Assembly (NCBI GenBank): GCA_963210315.1 | Contig: OY723276.1 | Coordinates: 1,054,001-1,118,000, forward strand | DNA length: 64,000 nt | DNA from: Rhynchopus euleeides | Lineage: Eukaryota; Euglenozoa; Diplonemea; Diplonemida; Diplonemidae | Reading direction: 5' to 3' | Shown here: positions 23,313 through 33,459 of the stretch, piece by piece | Layout of the letters: each line of letters begins with the position of its first letter | Position numbering within the stretch: position 1 is the first letter of the stretch | Notes under the pieces: generated by a model | Told to the model about the DNA's origin: nothing | Seen by the model: the letters and a program-made list of their open reading frames with translations, nothing else | The model's database searches: none | Position numbers and translations under genes: made by a program

Positions 23313-24457
23313 ATGGGCTTCGCTGTGCACATGCATGGTGACATTGTCTTTTATCGTGTTTGGGTCTTTCTCCTTTCATTGATTGTCTTGTTGGTCTGGA
23401 CGAGCGGGCGGAACCGCATCGATACACAGTGATGATCATCTCTATGTAGTCATTTGCGACTTCCTACACACGACGAGATCTAGCCTCTGAGGCTGGGCCT
23501 CGCCGTGTGTATTCTTCACAGAACCTGCCGAAACCTCACAGAACCCGCCACGGACTACAGGCTACACCACTGAGCTGCAAACTGCAGAGCGTATCCTCTG
23601 GAATATACAGTCCGAGCCAGCTCCTGACATGCTCTACAATATTTGCCATGGTGTCTTGTAGATCATCCGCTGTGCGTGTGATGTGGGCTTTCGAGCCGTC
23701 GTCCCTGTTTTCTGTACTCCTGTTTTTGCCCATTGTGCTGTGAGATGGAGGGAGTATTGTATGTGTGTGGAAGGCCGCTGTTTATTGAGAGTTTGGTTGT
23801 CGTGGTTTTGTCTGGTTCTTCACCCCGTCGGCTCAAGGAGGGACCTCCTTCGGCTTGCGGAGGTGGCATCAATCAGAATCAATGCGTGACGAACAGGTGC
23901 GGTATTCAGGCGGAAAAGGCTTGGAGAACGCGAACCAGCGACCCTCTCACCAGGGGGTGCTACGAATACGGCCAAAAAATGTTCAAAGGTTGTATGAACC
24001 ATGTGAAAGCAACATGCACTGCCGTTTCCGGAGGCCACATCTGAGGGGGTTCCCCTTTGGAGTGTCGAGCCTTTGCACAGCGCAGCTGCATCTGCACACT
24101 CGCAAGCTGCCCTGGTCATCTGCATACTCCTGTGGGGCTGCCAAGACAGCACAGGAGCAACATAATGCAAATGCAAGGACCAGAGCTGATTCACTACCTC
24201 CATCCCACTCTTCCAGGTGTTTGGTGACGCTCGTCGCAGAACACCAGAATGAACGTATTCTGTACAGGTGCACGTGGAGGAAGTCTAAGAGACGCTTCTG
24301 AGAAGAGACGGCAGCAGCCCCTCCCCTGCCCACCACTGGCATTGTGAAGGTGTCCCAATTGGTTGCAGGGGGTGTTGGTTCGGTGCCTGAGAAAGGGCGG
24401 CTTATGTACACATTCCAGGGAGGGTGACGTGGATTTAAGTAAATTCACCGGCAGCCA
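23313..24457. other. Spacer before membrane-protein paralog 3
   Basis: It contains a copy (about 23930-23995) of the dispersed repeat with CAGGGGGTGCTACGA and GGCCAAAAAATGTTCAAA. No coding region supported. Confidence 0.4.
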
Positions 24458-24531
24458 CACCACAGCACGACACGACACGACACCCGCTTCTGACAGATTT
24501 ATTTGGAATCCCCTGCCGCAGACACAGCAAG
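24458..24531 (+). promoter_or_regulatory. Conserved leader before paralog 3
   Basis: The leader ACACGACACCC(G/A)CT-CTGACAGATTTATTTGG then AATCCCCTGCCGCAG and ten bases to the ATG is nearly identical before paralogs 3, 4 and 5. The AG at 24520-24521, ten bases before the ATG, is a candidate splice acceptor. The conservation may be functional or just recent duplication. Confidence 0.5.
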
Positions 24532-25083
24532 ATGACTTCCGATCGCGAAAGCCTTGTCCCCGGCAGCGTTGCGGAGGTGGAGTCGGCAACGCCGTACGCA
24601 CAACCTGCGCCCCCCCCCCGCCCGTGGGGCCACCGGGTGCGCAGCTTCGTCCTGCTGGTGGGCATCTGGTTCTACTTCCTGGTGGCTGTCACTGTGGCTG
24701 AGTCGTACCGTCCAGACTACTGGGCGGAACAGAGTCAGCTGGTTGCTGCCGGCCTGATGGTGTCGTGCTCTGCCTTTTTCCTCATCGGCCTGACGCTGCG
24801 GGGCATGCGGCGCACCCCCATCTACCGTGCGGTCTCCTTCTTCGTGCTTGCGATCTACCTGGGCGGGGCTGTGCTGATGGTGATTTATCGTGGCAAGCAG
24901 ACACACAAAATGTTGAACGATATCCTCCCCGTCCTCGAGGAAGCGGATGATATGTTCGAAAGCCTGAGGAACTACCTCCAGGCGGATGCTGTCGGGCGCA
25001 TTGTCGGCGAGGTTGGGTTGATCCTGTCTGGGCTGTTGGTGGTGCTGCCCGACCTCGGGATCCTCAACGACTGGGAGAAATAA
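24532..25083 (+). CDS. Four-helix membrane protein, paralog 3 with divergent loop
   Basis: 183 residues, no intron. Transmembrane segments are near-identical to paralogs 2, 4 and 5. The loop between helices 3 and 4 differs: HKMLNDILPVLEEADDMFES then LRNYLQADAVGR, where the others have DEVVAALDRGQDIDSMKNYLRAD. Helix 4 also differs (GEVGLILSG instead of GETVFVVSG). The N-terminus is the longest of the family (MTSDRESLVPGSVAEVESAT), with a Pro run before RPWGHRVRSF. It ends PDLGILNDWEK. Role unknown; the change concentrated in one soluble loop stands out against the conserved helices. Confidence 0.92.
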   Translation: MTSDRESLVPGSVAEVESATPYAQPAPPPRPWGHRVRSFVLLVGIWFYFLVAVTVAESYRPDYWAEQSQLVAAGLMVSCSAFFLIGLTLRGMRRTPIYRAVSFFVLAIYLGGAVLMVIYRGKQTHKMLNDILPVLEEADDMFESLRNYLQADAVGRIVGEVGLILSGLLVVLPDLGILNDWEK

Positions 25084-25289
25084 TGCTGCAGGTGGCGCAA
25101 GTCAGCAGCGGTGGCCACACCCGCGAGACATCACACAGCTCAACAGCAACTCTTGTTTGCGCTTCTGATGTTGTCTGTCGCAGTGCGCGCCGCATCACTC
25201 CCCTGCCTGGTGTTCTTTCTTGCAATCCATCAAATGTGTGGGTGGGTGGCTGGATGGGGTTGTTGCAGTGCATCAGAGGGGCCGCCTCC

Positions 25290-25450
25290 CAAGGTGCACG
25301 CCCGTTCTTTTCACCCTCCCGCCCTTGCCCGTGCGATGGTGCATCGCAGCACACGGCAGGGGTGGAAGTGCGACTCACCCGCTGCCCGGTGTCCCTCCAT
25401 ACCAGGTTGCCCTCGGTGAATGAACGGGATACCCCTCCGATAATAGTCAC
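25290..25450 (+). repeat. Conserved 3'-flank block, copy 2
   Basis: Same GTGCACGCCCGTTCTTTTCA / TGCCCTCGGTGAA block as after paralog 2. Here it is interrupted by extra sequence (CCGTGCGATGGTGCATCGCAG) absent from the other copies. Confidence 0.7.
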
Positions 25451-25825
25451 TGCACCCCTTCCCCCCACCCTCCCATGCCTCTTCGCATGTCTGTCGGTGT
25501 TTTTCAGCTGACCCTTTTCCTGCGATATCTCTTTCTAGCTCCCCTCGGGCGATGATCCTGCGGATGGGCAGATGCGTCCACACGTTATTAGGCGTACATA
25601 CACATCCAAGAAGGAACTACGCTGCGTGGTCCAGCCTGAGGTCTGGAGGGGGAGGGGGGTGATTGGTGTCCCCCGATTCACTCCAGTCTCAGAGGCTGGC
25701 AACGGAGTGGCTTTTTCAAGGTCGAGTATCAAGTTCTCTGAAGAAGAATGAGTTTATGTACACGCTTCTTCCTGTGCAGTGACCCTCCCGACCCCCCCCC
25801 CCCCCTCCCGCGCTCGTGCCCCGAT

Positions 25826-26688
25826 CAGGCCTGTCGCTAAGCGTCGACCGTCGACCCAGTGATTTTGGGTTTCCCCCCCCATAAAAAAGCGTCGACCCAG
25901 CGTCGACCCAGTGGACTGGGTTGACGCTTGGTCGAGGCTTGGAGCGTCGACCTAGTGGAACTGGGTTGCCATTCAAGCCTGGACCAAGCGTCAACCCATT
26001 TATTACACTGGGTCGACGCTAACCTAGCGTTGGCCCGGTTACACTGGGTCGACGCTCACCAAGCGTCGACCAAGCGTCAACCCACTTTCACTGGGTCGAC
26101 GTCGAAGAGAGTATGGTTTTGCAGGAACAGATGCTCACTACCGTGGCCTCCGGCGGCTGGGGGGCTCCGCCCCCCAGACCCCCCTGTGGCGTATGTCTCG
26201 TACTCAAGTCATTCGATTCCCATCAGGTCAGGGAATCCACCCACTCCAGTAGCCTCAGGAGGACGCAGCCAACTCACACAGAATCTGTACGCCCACAATG
26301 AACAGATGCTCACTACCGTGGCCTCCGGCGGCTGGGGGGCCCTGCCCCCCAGACCCCCCATCTCGCGTGCCCGTCTAGTAACCAAGTCCTTGCGCTTTGA
26401 CGGCCGTGACATATCAGGGGGCAGCGTCGAAATCATGGTCCCGAAAGCCATTTTTTGGTTTCCTCCGGCACCCGACGGCGCGAGCGGGAGAGGAACCACG
26501 GAAGGAACCCAGCGCCTCACACCGTGCCCACCTAGTGGTCCACCGATGGGAAAATTTGGCAACAACACGAGCGCGCGCGAAGCGCGCGCGAGAAAAATTG
26601 ACCCCTAGTGTTTTCCCCCCTGATCCCCCCCCAAAACAGGAGCGTCAACCCACCAAATCTCCAAAATCGAAAAGTTAGCGACAGGCCT
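25826..26688. mobile_element. TIR element with 9-bp target duplication, copy 1 (863 bp)
   Basis: Ends are perfect 15-base inverted repeats: CAGGCCTGTCGCTAA and TTAGCGACAGGCCTG. They are flanked by the 9-base direct repeat TGCCCCGAT (25817-25825 and 26690-26698, which shares G/T with the terminus). Inside, the left third is packed with GCGTCGACCCAGTG-type repeats, and the middle holds a paired GC-rich hairpin module. The right end has a GCGCGCGC palindrome near 26570-26592. There is no transposase, so it is non-autonomous. A 9-bp duplication fits Mutator-like elements best, but the termini alone do not prove it. Confidence 0.9.
26118..26400. repeat. Paired GC-rich hairpin module, copy 2
   Basis: Two CTACCGTGGCCTCCGGCGGC blocks with their GGGGGGC/GCCCCCC hairpins at about 26130 and 26310, inside the 863-bp TIR element. 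Confidence 0.75.
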
Positions 26689-27264
26689 GTGCCCCGATTC
26701 ATGTTCTAGGGCTCTTTGTATGTTTCCTTTTCCTTGAACTAAAAACAAAGTGCAAGCTAAGAGCGGTTGCTTTTGAATAGTGTTGTGATCTTTGTACATG
26801 GCCTGTCCCAGGTCACGGTCAAAAAGACTATCGGCACCGCACGTATGTACACGCATACATACAAATGCGCACAAATAATGATGAGGTGTCCCAGGGCCCC
26901 CAGGGCACCGGCTATCTCCCCCCTTGCTCGTTGACTGTGAGAGAACCCTGCTCCGGGAGTGATCCATGGCCTACGTCCCAGGGCAATTCCTAAACAGTTG
27001 CAAGAAACCCCTTGTTGGCCCGGGAAGCCGATTATTTTCCCCACTCGGCGATTCGAGCCCCACAAAAAAACTCATGGATTCCCCACCCATTCCCACCCCC
27101 CTCCCCCACTTTTTTCCCCACCGAGTGCGAGAGGTCCGGCGTGGGGCAACGAATTTCCCCACTTTATCTGAGTTTGGCGGAGTTGGGCGGTGTTCCGGCC
27201 AACTCCGCCAGAAAAAACATAACATTGCATGCAATGGAACAGGGATGACCCAGGAGAGAACAAC

Positions 27265-27379
27265 AGGGGGCCTTCGCTCTGTGCCACACTGTGTGTCAAA
27301 GCTGTGCCACCTTTGCAGACAGTTTTTGTGAGGCGGCTCGCTTTTAATCACTTTCCCGCGCTTCTGATCGAATGCCCCC
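27265..27379. repeat. Mini-hairpin repeat (GGGGGCCTTCGCT family)
   Basis: Begins GGGGGCCTTCGCTCTGTG, contains TTTGTGAGGCGGCTCGC and ends near GATCGAATGCCCCC. Other copies: 14282, 28060-28146, 57821-57916, and truncated ones near 54640, 59040 and 60445. The best copies have inverted ends GGGGGCCTTCGC / GCGAAGGCCCCC, as in a MITE. Confidence 0.65.
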
Positions 27380-28059
27380 AATTGCAGCGACTGCCACTGC
27401 AGTCAAGGCTATCAGCGTCCCCCGGATGGGCCTTCTACCGGAGAGATTCCCTCCAAAGTCGGAGCAGTTGCACACGCTGTTGAATCGCCCGCCGGAGCAT
27501 ACAATTGCACCGGACGATGCCGGTTATCGAGCACCTGGGTCGCACCGGGTGAACGTCAGCAGCCTTCGGGGGGCTGTTAGCCTTGCTGTAGGTCGAGGTA
27601 CTGCGCGTGCCACCACCAGCAGCCGCAGCAGCGGAGGCGTTCAATTATGGATGACACCTGTGTCTGGGGTTCTCCTCGGCACCTCTGTGTATTCAAGTGT
27701 GTTGTGTGCAACATGTGTGTCATGAAAGTGAACCCGGGGAACCAGCCGGGGCTCTAATGGCTTTGTTCCCCCAAGAAACGTTACTGCACATGCGGGTACC
27801 CATGCCATGTGTCTGTTGCACAGTTGTGCATTGACAGCCGAAACTGTTCCTCACCCCCTTCTCTTACACATCCGACACATGTGTGCTGAGTTGCTCCACC
27901 ACCGGGTTTGGGACCCGCACAGGGTGATCGTAGCACCAGATCTCAGGCACGCTACCTGCAGAAAGAGTGAAGAGAGGGGGTCGTCTCTGCTACGCTTGCT
28001 TTTGGTTATATCCACTACTAACCCCCTTCCTTGCCAACCTTTTGTCTTTTGAACCCACT

Positions 28060-28146
28060 GGGGGCCTCCGCTCTGTGTCTAGCTGTGCCAGTTTGCCTCC
28101 ATTTGTGAGGCGACTCGCGTTTCTGCACTTCCGAGCGAAGGCCCCC
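28060..28146. repeat. Mini-hairpin repeat, complete copy
   Basis: Starts GGGGGCCTCCGCTCTGTG and ends GAGCGAAGGCCCCC. The ends are inverted repeats with one mismatch, and the inner GTGAGGCGACTCGCGTTTCTG matches the other copies. Confidence 0.7.
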
Positions 28147-28311
28147 ACTGCTCGTTTTGTTTTTATTTTGTTGAAGTCCTGCCCCAGCGGCGCAGGCAAT
28201 TGACCTCGACCCAACTTTTAGATTTAACCATCGCAAGCGTTCTCACGGATGAGAGGAGAGCGTTTTTTACAGGGGGAGGGAGGAGGAGGGGGGTCAAATA
28301 AACGTACGTAG

Positions 28312-28412
28312 GGTGCCCTCGCTACCAGATGTGACTGAGAGAGCAAAATAGAGCAGCAGCCCACTTCCCCTCAGTGACTGACGAGCTGTGACTGGTAGCG
28401 AGACCCCGCTGC
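28312..28412. repeat. Mini-hairpin repeat (CCTCGCTACCAG family)
   Basis: Inverted ends CCTCGCTACCAG / CTGGTAGCGAG around a shared interior that includes CCACTTCCCCTCAGTGACTG. The second copy, at 59395-59508, is in the opposite orientation. Confidence 0.65.
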
Positions 28413-28480
28413 TTGTATTCAAAATTGCAAACTTTCAAAAATGATGTTTTGACTGTTCAGTGGGACTCGCCTGCCGTATC

Positions 28481-29234
28481 TTAAACCCCCCCCGCGTATA
28501 TAATTTACGTATTTATTTGGTAAATAATAGGCGAAAACGTAAATAATAGGTGATTTTCATTTCTTCGTAAATTATAGGCGATTTGTAAATAAGATCACCC
28601 ATTATTTACGAACAGCCCGTTTTTTGCACAGAATCAGAGGAGAGGACACCCCATAGGTAAGCGCATGTCGCTTTGCTTGTGTGAGTCCGTCATTGCCCAG
28701 ATGTGCTAGAGCTCTGAACCACCCGGAAGCCATGGACCTCTCCACCCCCGTGGCAGAGACACGCCTACACCGGTGGTGTGTATGGGGAGACTCCATCCCA
28801 GCTGTGCATATTGGAACAGGGCAAGGACGCCTGTCTCCTTGAGGGCACCGAAGTGCGCATACCCCCACACAGCGAACACACTATGGCTAGTGTATGCAGT
28901 GTTCTGACCCGCACATCACCCGACTCACCACCCTCATGCCAGTCGCCAGCACACTCACAACGGAAGCGCTGAAGGCGGCGGTCTCAGCCGAGGTCCATCT
29001 CCAGCGCTTCGAAGGCGAAGCCGTTCTCGTGGAGACCGACTCGGAGGTGGAGGAGGTGGGACAGTGGGGCTGATTCGGCCCCTCTGGTGGTCCACCAACG
29101 GGTCACTCCCCTCCCCCCAGAAAAAATAAAGGCGATGTAAATAATACGAATTCGTAAATAATAGGCGAATTCGTAAATAATAGGCGAAATGTAAATAATA
29201 GATGAGGTAAATAATATACGTGGGGGGGGTTTAA
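28481..29234. mobile_element. TTAA-flanked element with GTAAATAATAGGCG repeats
   Basis: TTAA at 28481-28484 and 29231-29234 bounds a 746-base element. Its ends are inverted: ACCCCCCCC(G)CGTATATAAT and the complement of ACCCCCCCCACGTATATTAT. Subterminal regions on both sides carry repeats of CGTAAATAATAGGCG. TTAA target duplications are the hallmark of piggyBac-like elements. No transposase is visible, only a short open frame near the right side (28894-29073). Confidence 0.7.
28894..29073 (+). CDS. Short ORF inside the TTAA element
   Basis: 59 residues from the ATG at 28894. The second half (TTEALKAAVSAEVHLQRFEG then EAVLVETDSEVEEVGQWG) has helical, acidic, protein-like composition and G/C-ending codons. 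It could be the last exon or remnant of a gene carried by the element. Too short to assign. Confidence 0.25.
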   Translation: MQCSDPHITRLTTLMPVASTLTTEALKAAVSAEVHLQRFEGEAVLVETDSEVEEVGQWG

Positions 29235-29384
29235 GCACAACTTATTTCTCAGAAAAAAACTGATTCTCGCGTCGTTCTAAAACAGCGCAGTCCAACCCCC
29301 AAATTTAAAGTTTCCCAATTTTGCAATCTTGAATCGAAGTACGACGTATACGTGTATTTGACCCCCCCACCCCCCTGGAACCAG

Positions 29385-29605
29385 TTACGAGCGACGAAGC
29401 GTAGCGAAGTCGCGAAGTAACGAAGTAACAAAGGAAGTCGTCCGACTGAAGCTTTATAAGGATCACACCTTGATGCCACTTCACAGGGGCTTCCACGGCC
29501 ATTGTCCCAGGAGTGTATACTCAACGAAAGGTAGCCCGGAGTTGCCCTTTGCAGTTGCTGGACAGGTGGTTTATCTTATTGTAGCGAAAGGAGTACGGTT
29601 TTTGT
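29385..29605. repeat. 220-base dispersed repeat, copy 1
   Basis: Starts GAGCGACGAAGCGTAGCGAA, then GTCGCGAAGTAACGAA. Contains TCAACGAAAGGTAG(C/T)CCGGA and GTTGCTGGACAGG, and ends near GCGAAAGGAGTACG. Other copies lie at 40155-40390 (inverted) and 40612-40835. Confidence 0.7.
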
Positions 29606-30147
29606 TTTCATTCCCTCGCGGTCATCCCCTCTCAACTGCAGAAAAAAGCGTGCCGCACCTCACAAAAACAGTGTGCCACGCCGACACGGTTCTTCATCGT
29701 GGGCCCCAGCTCCCTGTCCACAAGTCCATGAGAAATCCGCAGGAATGACGCCCCCACCCCTCCTCCTCTTGCCCCGGCTTGGCGTGTTGCAGCAGGCAGT
29801 GTCGTGCACCAGTCAAAAAGAGCTACGTTTCACCTCGACAGGCCGAGGTGTGTGCGTTTCACCACAGGCCTATCCAAAATATTCCGTACGCATGTATGCT
29901 GCAATGTGTGATTGATCTGTTTGTTCTTTTTTTTGGTTTGTCTCTACATGTCTGGCGGTGGCTTCCAACACAAACAACCCCTGGATTGTGCACTACCGTA
30001 TGCAGGGCAAAGTGCCCCCAGGAAGTGGCGGCACTTTTAAGGCCTTCGCTGTGTGGCACTTTTCGGCAGTTATCTGAAATGGTGGACCATGTACCAATAG
30101 TCACCCAGACCCACTCACTGGCAACCACACCATGCCTCATTGACAGC

Positions 30148-30223
30148 CACACCACATGACACCACAACACGACACCCACTCCTGACAGATTTATTTGGAA
30201 TCCCCTGCCGCAGACACAACGAG
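30148..30223 (+). promoter_or_regulatory. Conserved leader before paralog 4
   Basis: Same leader as before paralog 3, with GACAGATTTATTTGGAATCC and CTGCCGCAG followed by ACACAACGAG and the ATG. Confidence 0.5.
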
Positions 30224-30754
30224 ATGACTTCCGACCATGGCAGCGTTGCAGATGTGGAGGCGGCAACGCCGTACACATCACCTGTGAAGCACCCCCGCCC
30301 GTGGGGCCACCGAGTGCGCAGCTTCGTCCTGCTGGTGGGCATCTGGTTCTACTTCCTGGTGGCTGTCACTGTGGCTGAGTCGTACCGCCCCGAATACTGG
30401 GCGGAGCAGAGTGTGCTGGTTGCTGCCGGCCTGATGGTGTCGTGCTCTGCTTTTTTGCTCATCGGTCTGACGCTGCGGGGCATGCGGCGCACCCCCATCT
30501 ACCGTGCGGTCTCCTTCTTCGTGCTTGCGGTGTACATTGGCGGGGCTGTGCTGATGGTGGTGTACCGTGGCAAGCAGACAAGCAAAATGTTGGACGAAGT
30601 GGTGGCCGCCCTCGACCGCGGGCAGGACATCGACAGCATGAAGAACTACCTCCGTGCGGATGCTGTCGGGCGCATTGTCGGCGAGACTGTGTTTGTCGTG
30701 TCTGGGCTGTTGGTGGTGCTGCCCGACCTCGGGATCCTCAACGATTGGGAATAA
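30224..30754 (+). CDS. Four-helix membrane protein, paralog 4
   Basis: 176 residues from the ATG at 30224. An upstream in-frame extension would start inside the conserved leader and is unlikely. N-terminus MTSDHGSVADVEAATPYTSP, then RPWGHRVRSF and the four helices as in paralog 2. The loop is SKMLDEVVAALDRGQDIDSM then KNYLRAD. It ends PDLGILNDWE, one Lys shorter than paralogs 2 and 3. The 3' flank beyond 31055 matches paralog 5's flank closely for several hundred bases, so paralogs 4 and 5 are the youngest pair. Confidence 0.92.
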   Translation: MTSDHGSVADVEAATPYTSPVKHPRPWGHRVRSFVLLVGIWFYFLVAVTVAESYRPEYWAEQSVLVAAGLMVSCSAFLLIGLTLRGMRRTPIYRAVSFFVLAVYIGGAVLMVVYRGKQTSKMLDEVVAALDRGQDIDSMKNYLRADAVGRIVGETVFVVSGLLVVLPDLGILNDWE

Positions 30755-31054
30755 TGATGCAGGTGGCGCAGATTTCTGGTGGCCACAACCCTAACACCTA
30801 CCAAACAGACAGCAAATATTGGTTGCACTTGCACTGCTGCTGTCTGTATTGCCTCCCGTTTAGTGTGTTTTTTATTGCAATTCATCAAATGCGTGTGTGT
30901 GTGTGTAGTGATAGTGGTTTTAAGTGGGTAACCCTGCGCGGATTTGTGCCCACTCCCCGCCCACCCCTACGTCACAGCGGATGCCCCACTCGGGTTAGAG
31001 TGTGGGGCCAACTCAGTGCCACTCCGAGGAGGGCGTGAGGCACAGCCAGCTGTG

Positions 31055-31860
31055 TGTGTGTGTGTGTGGTTGTAGTGGTCCCTTCAGAAAGGTGCACCCC
31101 CCAGGGTGCACGCCCATTCTTTGCACCCTCCCGCCTTGCCGCGGAAGTGTGACTCACTCTCGCTACGACGCGTGGTACACCAGGTTGCCCTCGGTGAACG
31201 GGACACGCTATCCGATAATAACCACTGCACCCCTTCCCTCACCCTCCCATGCCTCTTCGCATCATAATCGACAGCGTTTGAAACAGACTTTTCACGTCGA
31301 TATTTCTATCATGCCCACCCAACCCTTTGCTTTTTTATGTGATTCCTTTTTCCATTGCATGTCAATTGGATGCAAACTGCTGCACGTTACCAGCAGCAGC
31401 AGCAGCAGAAGCGTTCAATTTTGGGCCTGCGATACACTCTACGATCTACCCACCCTCCCCTCCCAACCTTTAGAACCCATTGCCCACACCCTTTGTTCAA
31501 GTCCTGCCCCAGCTGTAGGTGGCCGGCCTCAACCCAACTTGTAGATTTACAATATTGCAAGCGTTCAGGGAAGAGGGGAGAGTGTTCTTTTTTTGTAGAC
31601 CTCACGCAACAAACGCATGACAAAACAAGTTCTGCAGCCCCTCTTGTTCGTCCGCCTCAGCACAGTCGAATGCTGGTCCAGCGCCGTGTCGATGTTGTCC
31701 GTTGCGGAGTGGGTCGACCGCAGGGGCCCTTGGCTCTCTCGCCAAGACGCTATGCACCTCGTGGGTTTGCAGAATGAAGTGGGCAGCGCTTTGGGCAACA
31801 AACACAACCTCCTCATCAGGCTGCGGATGTTGCTTTCTGTTATTCCCCATGTGTCACCCT
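31055..31860 (+). repeat. Long downstream duplication shared with paralog 5
   Basis: From a (TG)n run through GTGCACGCCCATTCTTTGCA to GCAGCCCCTCTTGTTCGTCC and ACAACCTCCTCATCAGGCTG, this segment matches 39355-40150 with small indels. It contains the 3'-flank block common to paralogs 2-5. A minus-strand open frame exists in both but is not frame-conserved, so I do not call it. Confidence 0.75.
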
Positions 31861-32199
31861 GCTTTTGGCGACACAATACAACGAAGCTCTCTCTTGCCCT
31901 ATATTTTGCAACACCTCTAAAAAGGCCTCTCACCGGGGCTGAGAGAGGCACGGCCTCAAAAAAATCGTTAAAATCATCCGAGGTCCGTTTTGTAGGGGCT
32001 CCCCGCGGGCTGAGGTCAGGCTGGCGACCCAGGTTTTCAGGGTGACACCAGGATTTCCTCGAAATTTTGGGTGACCCCCACCCTGGTCGGGGGGGGGGGG
32101 GGGGTCCCTCGCAAAGTGGGGGGCAGGGGGGGGGTACACTGGCTACCTCCCGCACCTGTAGGAAAGGACCCCCCCCCCCCCCTTGTACCTGTACAGGGG

Positions 32200-33110
32200 G
32201 GGGTACTTTTACCCAATTGGCATTTCCCAGTAAGTGGTGTCAATAGGCACCCCATGGCCAAAATGACCCCACCACAATCCGCACGGATCCCAAATATCCC
32301 AAAGAACGGGTTTTTGGAAAATCCGAGGGGGGGGTCCCGCTGGGTGGGTAGGTGGGGTGGGGTGTGGGCTGGTGAAGGTGGCTGCCTCCCAGCCACCTTC
32401 ACCCATGACCAGTCCCTGAACCAGACCCACGTTTCATGGGCGAAACTTGGCTCGTACACCACCAAAGTGACCCCACTGTGATCCGCAAAAATTCCAAACG
32501 TTCAAAAGAAAGGGGTTTTGGAACACCCGAGGAGGGGGTCCCACTGGGTGGGTGGGGTGGGGTGTGGGCTGACTGCCTCCCAGCCACGCTGACCAGCCCC
32601 TGAACTAGACCCGTGTTTCATGGGTGATGCTTGGCTCGCACACCACCAAAGTGACCCCACTGTGATCCGCACAAATTCCAAACGTTCAAAAGAAAGGGGT
32701 TTTGGAACACCCGTGGAGGGGGTCCCGCTGGGTGGGTGGGTGTGGCTGCCTCCCAGTCACATTCCCTTAGGACCAGCCCCTGAACCAGAGGCACATTTCA
32801 TGGACGGTGTTTGGCTCCTAGACCCACGAAGTGACCCCACTACGATTCGCAAAAGTTCCAAACGTTCAGAAGAACGGGGTTTTGGAATACCCGAGGAGGG
32901 GGTCCCGCTGGGTGGGTGGGCTGGTGTGGCTGCCTCCCAGTCACATCCTCCTGGGGCCAGCCTCCTATGACCAGACCCTGAATCAGACCCACATTTCATG
33001 GGTGAAGCTTGACACCTCGACCCACAGTGTGACCCCACTACGATCCGCACAGATTCCAAATAGTCAAAAGAAAGGGGTTTCGGAACACCCGAGGAGGGGG
33101 TCCCGCTGAT
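32200..33110. repeat. Tandem array, unit about 182 bases, about 4.5-5 copies
   Basis: The phrase ACCAG(T/C)CCCTGAAC(C/T)AGA recurs at 32407, 32589, 32771 and (diverged) 32970, spacing 182, 182 and 199. Each unit includes GTGACCCCACTGTGATCCGC, TCCAAACGTTCAAAAG and GAGGGGGTCCCGCTGGGTGG. A partial diverged unit begins the array near 32260. Confidence 0.85.
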
Positions 33111-33301
33111 TTTGGGTCACTTTCGGGTGATGTCAGGTACCTGGAGTGACCGCAGGTAGCCCATTTTCAGGGTGGGAGCCCTACTCGTACGTCACCCAGA
33201 TTCAGCCCAAACCGTGCACCTCGGGTGCACGGTCGCCGGCAGCGCGCGGGCACCCGGAAACAGGCCGCATTTGCGCGCGCTGCCTGCACCCTGCACGCCA
33301 G

Positions 33302-33335
<34 letters not shown>
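33302..33335. repeat. C34 homopolymer
   Basis: Thirty-four consecutive C, the longest homopolymer in a window with many C/G runs of 10-20. The exact length in such a run is unreliable. Confidence 0.8.
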
Positions 33336-33337
<2 letters not shown>

Positions 33338-33459
33338 GGCTGTAAGCGACCCCCCAGAAAATTACCCCAGCCACTGCCCCCCCCCCCCCCCTTTTTCAAA
33401 AAAGCAAACAGATTTTCTTACCTATCACCCCCCCCACCCCCCTCCCCAAATCAAAGGAA

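Larger units (their letters stand above)
26699..28480. other. Spacer with two mini-hairpin copies
   Basis: Copies of the GGGGGCCTTCGCTCTGTG mini-hairpin family lie at 27265-27379 and 28060-28146. A hairpin of a second family, bounded by CCTCGCTACCAG and CTGGTAGCGAG, lies at 28312-28412. No gene supported. Confidence 0.5.

Noticed and set aside
31565-32155. Minus-strand frame sharing a peptide (DNIDTALDQHSTVLRRTNKR) with 39801-40043
   Set aside because: The two DNA copies differ by a 19-base indel downstream, so the frame is not conserved; the shared peptide just reflects duplicated DNA.
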